Shown one piece after another: positions 1-11,793 of a DNA stretch of 64,000 bases; within the stretch, counting starts at the first letter, position 1, and every line of letters begins with the position of its first letter. Position numbers and translations under genes: made by a program. Source of the DNA: Chrysomallon squamiferum (lineage: Eukaryota; Mollusca; Gastropoda; Neomphalida; Peltospiridae); NCBI GenBank assembly GCA_012295275.1, contig CM022674.1, positions 4,856,436 through 4,920,435 on the forward strand, given 5' to 3'. The notes below the pieces were generated by a model. The model saw nothing but the letters and a program-made list of their open reading frames with translations. It ran no database searches and was not told where the DNA came from.

Positions 1-565
1 CTTTCTGGGCTTTTTTCACTGACTCCTCTTTTCCAACTATTGTAATGGTTTCTTGGTCTGGGTCTTGCTCTGTTGGGAAAATAATCCTAGCACCAGTGCT
101 CTCCCTTACCTGAATTTTCAAAAGAATATTTCTTTCAATAAACACATTTATATTATTATTATCCATTTATTTGAATCCTTTTTATTGAAATTTTTTAAAC
201 ATCTGGTTATCGATATCAAACATTATTTGAAAGAAAAGATTGAGATGGAGAGAGTGAGAGAGAGAGAGAATATTTTAGAAAGCAAGAAACAAGTACAAAA
301 TTAAATAAATAATTAAATAAAATGTTTCAACTGTTCAATAATATTAGCAGAGCATATTGTTAAATATCTGTATCTGCTGCAACACACTGAGATAATGATC
401 ACATACTACTCGTACAAAAAAAACAATAATTAACATTCTTTTTTAATTTTATTTGTGATTTTTCTTTTTTCTTTTTTACCTTTCTGATATTTGCTCCTCC
501 TTTGCCAATCAAAAACTTGTGGTACTGGGCTTGGCCTGAAGTTCGGCTGTGTAACTGGACAGTTG
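1..565 (-). CDS. HDLBP: Vigilin exons 15-16 (KH10) with a 1-base frame break
   Basis: Exon 565-480 should be phase 0-0 but is 86 nt. From the acceptor the frame reads AELQAKP, as expected for this family. One base later the frame must change to read YHKFLIGKGGANIRK. The loss maps to a C-run (plus-strand GGG, 527-529). Exon 109-1 follows in phase and encodes VRESTGARIIFPTEQDPDQE and the start of the last helix, cut by the window edge. Confidence 0.85.
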
Positions 566-3500
566 CTGAAACAAAGCATTTAAAAACAGTTACAGGTCCG
601 TCTGCTTCAAGCAAAACTGTTTTTAGTAACAGCAGCCATCACTAACAAATCTTTATTTGCACTAAGCATAAACAAAAACATTCTGATTTAGAAAATTATT
701 TCAACAAGATGAACATTTTTGTTTCCCGGAAACTTGAATTTTAAAGCTTTAACCATTAATAAATTAAAAAAAATTAAGGACGTATTTAAATGATAACAGT
801 TAGGTGTTGGTAGTATCGTTTCTTTTCTTCTAATTTTATTTTCGTAATCCTGAAAATATTTTTGTAAACTCAGATACAGATAAATTGTAATTCTGGATAC
901 AGAAAAACATACAATTCTAAAGAGAGAAAGATATACAATTCTAGGTAGAGAATTCTAGAGAAATTATAAATTTTGAAACCAATTCTTGACAGAAATATTC
1001 ATAAACCCAGACACTGAAAAAACACTCTTAACACTACAAAGAAACTTGTAAAAATAGATAAAAAAACCCCCACTATAATCCTGTAACTATTTTAATCTTT
1101 GAGACAGAGAAACTATTACATTCCTACAGAAACAGAGACAGACACTATCACAATCCTAGAGACAGATCAACTATTGTAAATCTTAGTTAAAATAAACCAT
1201 TTTTTATTCTACACACACAAGCAGCAGCAACAGACATACCTTCTCGCTGGTAAGTTCTTGAAGCTGTTTCCTGGCATTTTCAACATCTTCGACTGGTCCG
1301 CGAATTGTTACTTTGTCACTGGTTGAGTTCTCTGCAGGGAATCGAATGATCACACCACCACATTCATCCATAATGGCGCGAATCAGGCGACCTTTAGCTC
1401 CAATGATGGAATTGTGCAGCCTGTGAGGAATGTCCACAGATATTTCCTTTATGTTTGCCTGTTAGAAGTGACAAAATAAACTTATTACTATATCAGTAAA
1501 AACATTAAACTAAAGTGAATTTCAACCATGGAAATGCTAAGTCATTATTATTATTTGTTTGTTTGTTTCTTTCTTTCTTTGTTTCTTTATTTATTTATTT
1601 ATTTAGTTAGTTAGTTAGTTAGTTAGTTGCTTATTTATTATCCACAGAAGAAAACTAATGTGAAGATTAACAAGAAAAATGTGATACTTTAATTTTCCCT
1701 TTAAACATCATTCAATGAAAATTTTTACACCAGCACATTTTATTAACTTGTGATGTAAATATATAACAATCAAACTTGCACTGTTATTTTGATATACTTG
1801 GATTACCCATTTGTAATGGCTGCTGTATTTGTTAATCTAGTTTTTCTCTAATCCTTCACGTGTTAATGCTGACTGCTGAACATTTAGCAAAGGAATCAAG
1901 GACAAACTAACTTGATCCTTAATGACTTGAGTGAGAGCAAACAGCCAATCTGTTTATTTTAATTTCTTTATATTTTTTTTTATTTACTCGCTTATTTTTA
2001 TATATATATATATATATATTTTTATAATTAATCTGTGCTCAGATGTGGTTAATTAATCAAAACACAAATACATCGGCTGAACAGACTTTGAAATGTTGAG
2101 TGAAGAGAACAACACAGGTCAGTTAATCAAATTAGAAAGTTCAAACTCTAAGTAGAGTCTATTTACATTAATATACGAGATTGTTTTTATCTGACCACGC
2201 TATTCACATTAATTTTAAAATTTACAATATAACGATGATGAACAAATAACCGTGTATAGCAAAGACAGGACTTAGTACATGAGAAAATAAGCCTGCCAAT
2301 TTTATAGTTAAAAGAAGTAAAAAAAAGGTAAAGACTGTACCAGCTGTTTCTGAATAGCCTCAATCTTCAGCTTGGCAGTTTGGACGTTGGCTTTCTTTCC
2401 AGTGATGGTGATAACGTCAGACTCGTTGTTCTCACTGGGCAGATCAATCTTTGTGTCCGTCTCATCTCGAATCTGAATTAAACGTTCGTAACATGTGGGT
2501 AATTAGAACGATACAGCTCATTCTGATATTAATATCCTCACTACAGATATTAATCTGATTTTTTTTTTTTTTTTTACTTCAGTAGAAGCAGACAGTATCC
2601 TGATGTTTCTTTTTTTTAGTGGAGTGATTAAAACTCGATACAGTCACTGGAGATTCTGTTATCTCTAATATACTGTGACTGCTAAAATGGACAATGTTAG
2701 ATAGAGAGGTAGTCCAATAAGAGATTAAATTAACAAACTCATCACTGCTGAATAAACTTTTCAATTTAACCACCAGTAATCTATTACTTTTAATTTCTGA
2801 AAGTGGCAATGACTAGATCAAAACCATCAACTGGACTGGATATAAAGATAACATAACAACAACAACAGCAGCAACAACTATAAAACAAATTAAAAAAAAG
2901 TAAGGACAAACCTTTCTAATGTTGGTTCCTCCCTTGCCAATAATATTTTTATGGAATCCTTTGAAGATATGAACCTGAGCTTGGTAATTGCTCTCAATCT
3001 GAAAATATAGAATATAAACTCTGCAATTTTATGAATGTCTCACTTTTCATTTACGACATATTAAACTGGTTGTTAATAGAACATAAATGTTAAATAATAA
3101 ACCCACAAAATTTTTATATGTTCCTTAGACTGGTATTTCTTTTAGTATATTCTATTACAATTTATCCCTCTATGTTTAACAGACTTCAGAGGCATTAACA
3201 ATTAAAGTGTAGAGTATTTCCTCACTGTATTTCAGATGGCTAAATTTATGTTTTTGAGAAAAAGGTCTACAAATTCTAATTCTATCCCTCATACCTAATT
3301 TTACAAGAATTGTGCATCAAGTTTCAAATATACTAATTCTTCAACTCCATAATTCCTTATATTTCAAAATGACATACTGTAAACCATTTCTCTATCTCTC
3401 TCACAGTATCGTTGATTATTATCTTTGTTTATAGTTTTAGTATTTTATTAGTACTGAAGTAAGCTACAGTTACAAAATATAAACACAAGAAAAACAGCAT

Positions 3501-6500
3501 CGCACCATGTCTTCGTGCATCTTCTGCATGTACTTGTAAGCTTTGTCAACGTCGTTTTTGGGTCCGCGAAGAGTGACAACGTCACTCTTTTTGCCAGGGT
3601 CGGGGAAAGTTATCTGCACTTGGTTGAATTTGTCTCGAATTTCCCTGATTTTCTCTCCTTTTGCACCAATGATAGTTTTTGTGAAATCTCTGCTCAATAA
3701 TGATGTCCTTTGATTTTTCGTTTTCCTGACAAATTAGAAATTAATTTCAGTTGAAAATTTATTAAATTTGTATTTAAAAAAAAAATATATATATATATAT
3801 TAAACAGAAGAATTAATTATAATTATTGAATTTTCAAAGTAGTTGAAAATTAAAAAAAAGCAAATAAATTCAAAAGGTATCTTATATTCAAAGTGAAATT
3901 CACATATAAAAAAAAAAACAACAAAACATTTCAATCATACAATTACGACTTGCTAATTCATGTAAGCAAAGATACTTTTCTTATAATTCGTTCAAAGAAG
4001 GATCTAAAATTTCATCTCAATTAATACCAGTAAATTATTCAATTTAAATTTAAATTTTAAATCTAATTTAGCAATATATTATCATTTCAACATAATAACT
4101 TTTTTAAATCTGATTTAAAAACGTATCATCATTTCAGTGTAATTATGTGATTTACCAATATGTTATCATCACAGTGCAATTCATATTTTTTCGAATCTTG
4201 TATCTCGGTGAAATATTTACCATTCTGTGAGCCATTTCCATCAGCTCATCCTTTGCTTTCTGCACACCTTTTGGGTCTCCCTCAATGCGAATGATATTAC
4301 TATTCTCACTGTCAGAAGGAATACGTATTGCTACTCCAGTTTCATTCTTAATTCTCGTAACTAAGAAACAAACAGCATCATTAATAATGTTCTTACACGT
4401 AAACGAAAATTTCCGTAAAACATGTAAAGATGAGACATCCATTACTCAATGTATTTTGAAATAAATCACTCTTTAAACAAAATTTTATAAAAATTTCTAA
4501 AAAGTGTTACCTACACTAAAAGGTGTGAAAATCTTGGGGAAAAGTGAATTTTTAATTAACCACTGAATGAAAAATTATTAATTATTTAACGGCACTTAAA
4601 TATCAGCAATTACATATTAATGTGTTTTTTAATATCCCCTACGATAATGGTATTTAGAGAAACCAAACTAATCAAATGCCTTCCTAAAGTATGTCAAATC
4701 AGACTTCGATAAACAATTTCTGAGGTGTAGCCTGGTATGGTCAACAGACCAACTTGTATACACAAAACGATATTTAAATGACTAATGTTCAACAAAACCT
4801 ATTAAAAAGTGTTAATTTAATACAAAGTGCTATATACAGGAAGACAAATGACAAACAACTATCATTAAAATGTTAATAAAAAAAATCTAATTGCATACAA
4901 GTGGTTATATATATTGCATATACATGTTCATCAAGTCCTATTATAAAGTATTGATTAAAATAACACTCACTGTTTGAGCCACCTTTGCCAATGATATGTT
5001 TGTGAAATCGCTGATCGACACTTATTTCAGCAAAGTCCATTCGGTTTTTCTGAAATAAAATTTATTTCATCTAACACTGATCTGTGGTTTTTTGTTAACA
5101 ATAATTTATATTATTTTAAAAGGTGGGTAAAAAATAAAGTGCTCTAATTATGAATGTTAACCTATTTTTAATTACCACATTCAATTATATTTAATTACCA
5201 CATTCATGTTTACATTTACGTACCAAAGGTAAATCAGAAAAACTGTTTTTTTCAGGTTTTTTCACCTCACTGTTTAAATATTATTTACATATATATATAT
5301 ATTGTTATTATTATTGTCACTAACATCAATCATGATATTATTTATATTAATAATAATGTCTACATGATAGTTTTAATTAACAAATAAGTGAAAGCATTAG
5401 AAGAACTTGAAAGACAACACAGAACAAAACTAAACTAAACCCAATAATCAAAGGGAGACAACTCTGGATACATCCGATTTAAAAATGAACGAATAGTTAA
5501 CACTGCTAACCAGATCTTGAATAATTTTCTCCAAAGCTTTCACAGCCAGGCTAACTTCTTCAGGTGGTCCCTCCACCGTGATTTTGTCTTGACCTTCAGT
5601 GAACTCTATATGAACCTGCCAAATTAAAAAAAACATCCATTACTCACTTTAGTTATCATTTACTTACTAGGACATTACGACTGAGTGTAGAAGGTTTAAA
5701 GAGATGACCACATGGCTCGTAAAACACACACATCACAGTTTTACTAACCTCACTTTTAATTTTGTGATCAAAACAGGAAAAAGACAATTTTTGAAAAAAA
5801 AAAATTGTTCCTTGTGTTAACAAAGGAACCTTTATTATACATAACAAAAATCTAAATTTAAAATCTACATTGTGTAAGCGTACTCTTTATTTGTGTGTGT
5901 ATATATATATAAATACCGAAAATTCATTTCAGAGTTTTAAGAGCCTTTTCATTACTACTACACCAATAGTGCTCAAAATTTATAAACTTTGGGGTTTTTT
6001 TTTCCCTTATAATAAATGATGCTGCTTATAAGTAATACTTTAATCATCTGAGATTAAAAGGGTATTATAAATGATTTACCTTTGTATATTCTCCGGTGAC
6101 GTTACGGATGTTTTGTCCTTTCTTGCCAATGATGAATCGATGAAGCCAGTGAGGAGCAAGGACACTGGCAAAAACAACACTGTTAGCCTGAAAGAGATTA
6201 ATCAAAATAAATCTTTATTAGTTCAAAGAAACAACTACTATTTCACGTTAAGGTTCAAGTACAAATTTTTAAAAAATTATTTATGTTTAAATGTCAGTGC
6301 CAATGGGTTAATTGCTCTCATTTATTTAAAAAAAAAAATAATAATAATAAAAATTAAAATTTTAGAATAACAGAACATAAATGGAAAGAATTTGTGGGAT
6401 ATAACAAGCACTGACTTCTGATCAAGACTGAAAAGAATGAAAGGATTATCGCCACCTGTGTAGAATATTACCTCAGCTAGTAGCTACAATACAGTTAAAT

Positions 6501-9500
6501 AAATTTTAAAAAATCAAATAAAACAAGATAAAAAAGGTTACCATGAACTCTGCACAACATTTCTCCAGCTGTTAGTTTTCATACTAAGTTTGACATATGA
6601 AACATTTATGAAATCTATTAACTGTTCACCCTAATCACTATGTAGCTGTGCAAAAATGTATGAGCAGTTATTCTGCACTATCGTTTTACTATAAGAAAAA
6701 AAATATCTAAATTTTACAGACTGTAAATTAAAAGATCAATAGTTTATCAGTTTTTATGGTATCTTGTACTTAGTTCAAATTTAAATGTAAGTCAACAAAA
6801 ACCGTCAGATAAAATCTTAAAAAAAAAAAAATTGTTTATCGTTGCCATCTATGAAACTCGAAAACTTTTAATGTCAACCAATACAGACACATTATTTAGT
6901 GATAATAATCTCTGGTGTACTGTACACATTCAGCACAATGCATGGGGGTTTTGTTTGCTTTTATCGCAGTCTAGAGTTTTGCTGATAACAATCCATCTTT
7001 GGAAGGTCAAGTTAGTAAACTTGTTTATTTATGTTTGACAAGACCATAGCAAGAACTTGCCTGTGTCAGTGAAACTGTTTGTACCTTTGAAAACATCATA
7101 GTGAGAACTTATCAGAATTAATAAATTTGTGTATTTATCTTTGAATATACCATAGTGAGAACGCAGACAGTAAATTTGTGTGCTTACCTTCGAATACACC
7201 ATAGTCAGAGTGCAGACAGTAAATTTGTGTGTTTACCTTCGAATACACCACAGTGAGAACACAGACAGTAAATTTGTGTGCTTACCTTCGAGTACACCAT
7301 AGTGAGACTGCAGACAGTAGATTTGTGTGCTTACCTTCGAGTACACCATAGTGAGTGCAGGTCCGAGTTTGTCCTGTTCACCACGAAGTGTGATTGTCTC
7401 TGATGAGCTGTCCAGTGGAGGAACCTCAACAGACACCTGTGTGGCTGCCAGGATCTCCGCTAGGCCGCTGCCCCTGGGGCCGATGATGTACTTGTGCTGC
7501 GACTTCCCAACCTCCACTGAAACCGTCTGACATTTTCTTTTCTGAACGCAAATTAAAAACAAAATTTAGTATAAATTAATATCACTAACTAATCTTTTTA
7601 TGCACTGACTACTTGTAGATGAGATACCTCAGCTGAAAACTGTGAAAGCTAAAGCTACAGTGTATGTATTAACTTGTTTATAATCTATTTGTGGATTAGT
7701 GTCTGGCAATAGCAATAAAATTAAAGTTTGTTAACTGATGTTAAAATTCTTCAGTATTTTCTTAAGACTTATTTTTTATTACATCACATAATCTCAGATG
7801 TAATTTAAGTGTATCACTGACCAACATGGTCTTATTTTTTTTTAAATCTTTATGACCTAAATAGTGGGTACTATTTCAGTAAATTACATGATAAACTTAT
7901 TTTAGAACAGACTAAAATAATTCTACTAATTTATAGCTATTTCACATACAGATATAATCTTTCCTTTTGTTAAAATGATTATAATTTATTATTTCGCACA
8001 CAGATTCAGCATTAACCTACTGTTATAATTCTTCCAACAATTTATAAACATTTCCAACATGGCCTTACCGTTTTGCTAAAATTAATGTACTATTTCGCAC
8101 ACAGATTCAGCATTAACCTACTGTTAAAAATTCTTCTAATAATTTCTTAAAAATATTTCCGAGGCCGAATTTTTCCTATACCTTTTCTTCGTAGATCATC
8201 ATGATCTTTCCAACATGGCCTTACCTTTTTGCTAAAATTAATGTACTATTTCGCACACAGATCCAGCATTAACCTTACTGTTAAAAATTCTAATAATTTC
8301 TCAAAAATATTTCCGAGGCCGAATTTCTCCTATACCTTTTCTTCGTAGATCATCATGATGGTCTGCTTGCACTTCATCACTCCATCTGTCTCTCCCGACA
8401 CAACAATCTCGTCTTTCATCACACTTGGAGGTGGCACGTTGATCTTTGCCCCAGTGTCCTCCATCAGCTGTTTGATTGTCGCATTGTTTGGCCCGCAGAT
8501 GAACGGGTGGAACACCTTCAGCACAGGCAGCCGCTCGAACGACAGCTTAGCCTTAACGAGAAGAAAATGTCCACTCGTTTTATATTTAATATCGAATGGA
8601 AACTGATAAAAAAATACAGGTTGAGAAGCCCAAAATTTTGAAATTCAAAACTTTTTACGAGCAGCAGAAATAATAATATCTTTCAGACTTTTTTTTTGGG
8701 TGTATACAAACCACATTTAATGCACAAAAATATTAAAAATATTATTTTTTAAAAATTCAGGAGACTATTTGTGTAAGCTGTATATGAAAACTAAATGGAA
8801 TTTAGACATAGATTCTATTTTCATGCTATCTCTTTATATTCCAAAATATGAAACATGGTCCCAATCATTTTGGATAAAGGATTCTCAACCTGTATAGATA
8901 TTAAGCTCTGATATAAATTATATTTTATAAAAAGAAGAAAAAGGAGTTAATATTTAGTTCATTTCAAAACACAAAAAATATTTATCATATGTTTTGTTGG
9001 GAATAGCAGATGCTTTTATTTAATCATTTAGTTTATTATCTAAGGCTATACAAAGCACTTTCATGAAGCTGTACATTATTCAGAGCTATTGTTATTTTGA
9101 TTTAAAATTATTTTAGAGTTTCCAAAATAAACAAGTTAGGTGGGAAAAATAATTATTTTCTTTTTATTCTTTTTTTAAATCATAACGAAACAGCACTGAA
9201 ATTCGGACCACTCCTAAAATTATTGACATTTTTGCATTCTGTATTTCTGCCATTATATCATTCTGTTCTCAGCTACATAAAATGATAGAACTTAATGATA
9301 CCTGTTCGTCAGAAATGCACTGTATCTCGTGGCGAGCTTTGTCGATGCCATCCTTTGTGCCAACAATCCTGATAATGTCTGTACCATCTTCCGGTCGGGG
9401 CAGAGATATCTTGGTAGCTGTTGCCAATTCCAGTTCCTGAAGCTTTTTGCCACTTTTTCCGAGAATGAATCGATGGTGTTCTCTTGGTATTTTCAGTTGG

Positions 9501-11752
9501 ACATTTGCCTAAAATAAGTGAAGTGAATATCGAAGTTTTTTTTAATTATTTATTTTTTTTCAACAGAAAAACTCTTTTGTTTATATGGAGTCTTTTTTGA
9601 ACAATCCACACAAAGTATTTACATTGATAAAATGTTAATCAGTGTAAAACATCTGGTATTTAACAGACTGTAATATAAAACCATTATGTGTTTGATTCTT
9701 TCAAGCATTTTGATATAGAATAGTCTCAATTTAATCAGTCTACTGGGTTTTTTTTAAATTTAAAGCATTATGATATATAAAATGCAAGCCTTTTATTACA
9801 TTACTTTCGGGGATTCCTAGAATGACTCACAAAAGCTGTGACAATAAAATCAACGTATTGTTCAAACACTGCCATTGTATCAGTTGACAGACAGAGTCAT
9901 GATCCCACTGCATACAGGACAATAATTCTTTTGAAAACAAAATCAATCCACAAAAACTTAAAAGTGTTTGTCAATAGAAAAAAAAAAACAACACAAAAAA
10001 ACAGAGAACTTTTTTAAAACTTCCTTGCTGTCAAGCAATGGTCAGGTTCAAAGGTTGCCTGATTTAAGAGTTCAACCAGTTTTAACGTCTATTTATAAAA
10101 TAAATAATAAAAAAAAATTTTAAAAATTAAAAAATAATAAATAACAAAATTAAATAATAATGGGTCATTTACCTGGGTTTGAAGTTTGGTGACCACATCT
10201 CGTCTGGCTTTCATCACATCGTCAGCTTTGCCATGAATAACAACAGTCAGACTTTGGTCTCTAGCCAAACTTATTTCAATAGTCACGTCTTCGAGTGAAA
10301 ACAAAAAATAACTTAAAGATTATATTACACGACAAACAATAAAATACATTATTAAAAAAACATTATTTCTTTGGGACAAGGATTTAACTACAAATACACT
10401 ATATTTCTTTTTTTTTAATTTGTTGTTATTTTTTTTATGTTTCTATGCTTTAACTGAACAATTTACATAAATTTACACCTTCAAGCAAATAAAGTATCCA
10501 TTATCAAATTCATTAAATGTAAATTCTTTTTGCATGTGTTTCATTCAAATATATATATATAGATTTGTTTACACAAAATTAATGTTTATTTCTATGAATT
10601 TCAAATTACTTTTATGGCAGAATTTTACATCAAACACAACATTTGGAATTTATGCAATAAATTAACATTGGTAAATTGATATTAACTTTACTATGTCATT
10701 ATAAATTTATTACAGTAATGGAAATACTACATAACACAAGATTAATCATGCATACTTAATAATGCTTGACTGTAAATTAAGCAATACAACTCTCTGAACA
10801 ATTCTGCAGCATCAGTAAAAAAAAAAAACTATTTCCATTGTTAACAGACAATTTTTACTTGGATGTTTTTTTTTTTTTTTTAAATTTAATCATTATATTA
10901 TGCACATTTCAGTGTTAATGTTACTTCATTGTGCAGGTTTGTATGACAAACAGATTTTTCCAAATTTTGAAATTCTACTGAAACAAAAAAAAAGAAATTT
11001 TAAAAAAAATAGCTTTGATGCTACCAACAAAATCAAAATTTAAATTAGGGTAATGAAGATGATAATACATTTTTAGTAATTTAAAATCTTACTTTTCCGT
11101 GCCATAATGTCCTTGCAAATTTTCGCCTGCTCACTTTCCTCACCAAACTGACTCTCCTTCATTTCTTTGAATCGTCGTTCTTCAAGCGGAACAGTAAAAA
11201 CCTGAATTAATTAAAAAAAACATTAAATTTTAAAACCAAACATGAGAAAGTAATGTTTGCAAAGAACCCACAAAGATAATACAAAAATATATACAGTTGG
11301 CTTTGACCAAAGAAGATTGAAAAAAACAAAAAAAAAACATAAATTTGAATTTGCCAGTCTTAAAATCACATCCCATAAAATTAAAAATTAAAAATAATTT
11401 TAAATATTTTTTCTTTTTAAAATATGATCTACCTCTGTATTCAAACATATTAATGTCAACAATAAAACAGAATCCTTGATATTTGAAATACACTTTTTTT
11501 TTTTAAAAATCACTTTTACAGAACTCCGCTTACAAAAGACGTAACGCAGAGATATTCATTTTTACCCACCTGAGTGCATTTTGATCGGTTAACGAATTTG
11601 GCTGGTTGCCATGACGATTGGTTCAGAATGGGGTCAGCTCTTTTTTCCGATGTCTGGAGGGCAGGAAAAGCATCGTCATAGGTTGGAGGCTCCGCATCGA
11701 AAGCCTCGTCTTCAACATTCGGCACCACCTCAGAGTTTGTTGCCATGTCCAT
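1..11752 (-). CDS. HDLBP: Vigilin (multi-KH RNA-binding protein), 5' part of gene, 3' end outside window
   Basis: Spliced minus-strand gene. Coding exons from the start: 11752-11570, 11201-11093, 10288-10173, 9508-9302, 8551-8336, 7541-7335, 6187-6080, 5615-5511, 5049-4971, 4360-4221, 3725-3506, 2998-2912, 2472-2341, 1458-1240, 565-480, 109-1 (continues left). All junctions are GT-AG and, apart from two exons with 1-base frame breaks, join in phase. The product has a short acidic N-terminal region followed by about ten KH domains, each with the GXXG loop (GKSG, GPNN, GPRG, GKKG, GKGG, GAKG). The family is a cytoplasmic and ER-associated RNA-binding protein with about 14 KH domains, so some four KH domains and the C-terminus are missing to the left. 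The domain order and linker sequences such as FTVPLEERR and EGDPKGVQKAKDEL match vigilin, not other KH proteins. Confidence 0.95.
1240..1458 (-). CDS. HDLBP: Vigilin exon 14 (KH9)
   Basis: 219 nt in phase 0-0. It encodes ANIKEISVDIPHRLHNSIIG with loop GAKG, then RLIRAIMDECGGVIIRFP and the final helix ENARKQLQEL. Donor AAG|GTATGT. Confidence 0.93.
2341..2998 (-). CDS. HDLBP: Vigilin exons 12-13 (KH8, split over two exons)
   Basis: Exon 2998-2912 (87 nt) encodes IESNYQAQVHIFKGFHKNII, loop GKGG, then TNIRK. Exon 2472-2341 (132 nt) encodes IRDETDTKIDLPSENNESDV and the final helix AKLKIEAIQKQL. Both are phase 0. Confidence 0.92.
3506..3725 (-). CDS. HDLBP: Vigilin exon 11 (KH7) with a 1-base frame break
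   Basis: Read from the acceptor, the frame gives ENEKSKDIIIEQRFHK, the expected vigilin sequence. After a run of five A (plus-strand TTTTT, 3676-3680) it must shift by one base to continue TIIGAKGEKIREIRDKF. The exon is 220 nt, where 219 would be in phase. Both flanking splice sites are intact. One extra A in a homopolymer is the simplest explanation, either an assembly error or a real lesion. Confidence 0.85.
4221..5049 (-). CDS. HDLBP: Vigilin exons 9-10 (KH6, split over two exons)
   Basis: Exon 5049-4971 (79 nt) encodes KNRMDFAEISVDQRFHKHII then GKGGSN and ends in phase 1 at A|GTGAGT. Exon 4360-4221 (140 nt) completes an Ile codon and encodes TRIKNETGVAIRIPSDSENS followed by IIRIEGDPKGVQ and the last helix. 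Confidence 0.9.
5511..6187 (-). CDS. HDLBP: Vigilin exons 7-8 (KH5, split over two exons)
   Basis: Exon 6187-6080 encodes ANSVVFASVLAPHWLHRFII followed by the loop GKKG. Exon 5615-5511 encodes VHIEFTEGQDKITVEGPPEE and continues to the helix ending KIIQDL. Lengths of 108 and 105 nt are both phase 0. The intron between them, 5616-6079, has no other coding signal. Confidence 0.92.
7075..7345. repeat. Tandem copies of the vigilin KH4 exon end plus 5' splice site (about 50-bp unit)
   Basis: The plus-strand word TTACCTTCGA followed by TACACCATAGTGAG recurs near 7331, 7282, 7233 and 7184. More decayed copies sit near 7132 and 7081. Each copy contains about 20 nt of the exon end and, in the four best copies, a strong GTAAG or GTAAA donor on the minus strand. 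Confidence 0.85.
7335..7541 (-). CDS. HDLBP: Vigilin exon 6 (KH4)
   Basis: 207 nt in phase 0-0. It encodes VSVEVGKSQHKYIIGPRGSG and later SSSETITLRGEQDKLGPAL, ending TMVYSK. The donor AAG|GTAAGC is the first of several tandem copies of the same donor, but only this copy joins in frame to the next KH exon (ANSVV). Confidence 0.93.
7990..8358. repeat. Duplication of intron sequence plus the vigilin KH3 exon end
   Basis: A block beginning near 8063 (plus-strand CCTTACC) and running to 8206 is repeated from about 8219 to 8358. The shared block includes CGCACACAG, ATTTCCGAGGCCGAATTT and the last 20-odd exon bases with the donor (TATACC). A third partial copy of the CGCACACAGATTCAGC part lies near 7995. 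Confidence 0.8.
8336..8551 (-). CDS. HDLBP: Vigilin exon 5 (KH3)
   Basis: 216 nt in phase 0-0. It encodes AKLSFERLPVLKVFHPFICG with loop GPNN, then TGAKINVPPPSVMKDEIVVS. Donor AAG|GTATAG. Part of its 3' end and the donor are copied about 156 bp downstream at 8181-8206. Confidence 0.93.
9302..9508 (-). CDS. HDLBP: Vigilin exon 4 (KH2)
   Basis: 207 nt in phase 0-0. It encodes a complete KH domain starting ANVQLKIPREHHRFILGKSG (loop GKSG) and ending RIVGTKDGIDKARHEIQ. Acceptor TTATTTTAG, donor CAG|GTATCA. Confidence 0.93.
10173..10288 (-). CDS. HDLBP: Vigilin exon 3 (degenerate KH1)
   Basis: 116 nt, acceptor CTCGAAG, donor CAG|GTAAAT. It encodes VTIEISLARDQSLTVVIHGK followed by ADDVMKARRDVVTKLQTQ. 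KH1 of vigilins lacks the usual GXXG loop, as here. It ends in phase 0. Confidence 0.9.
11093..11201 (-). CDS. HDLBP: Vigilin exon 2 (pre-KH linker)
   Basis: 109 nt, acceptor AATTCAG, donor A|GTAAG. It encodes VFTVPLEERRFKEMKESQ and then EQAKICKDIMAR, which is recognisably the vigilin segment just before KH1. It ends in phase 1, and the next exon starts with the two bases needed to finish an Asn codon. Confidence 0.9.
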
Positions 11753-11793
11753 GCTCAGAAGTCAGTAGACAGATCCAAGTCGTACAGTACTTT
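11570..11793 (-). CDS. HDLBP: Vigilin first coding exon
   Basis: Coding from ATG at 11752 to CAG|GTGGGT at 11570: 61 codons beginning MDMATNSEVVPNVEDEAF. The acceptor is most likely TTTTCTTCAG before 11793, giving about 41 nt of 5'UTR in the same exon; a second AG lies at 11754-11755. The encoded segment is acidic and Pro-rich, with the PPTYDDAFPAL motif like the N-terminus of vigilins. Confidence 0.85.
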
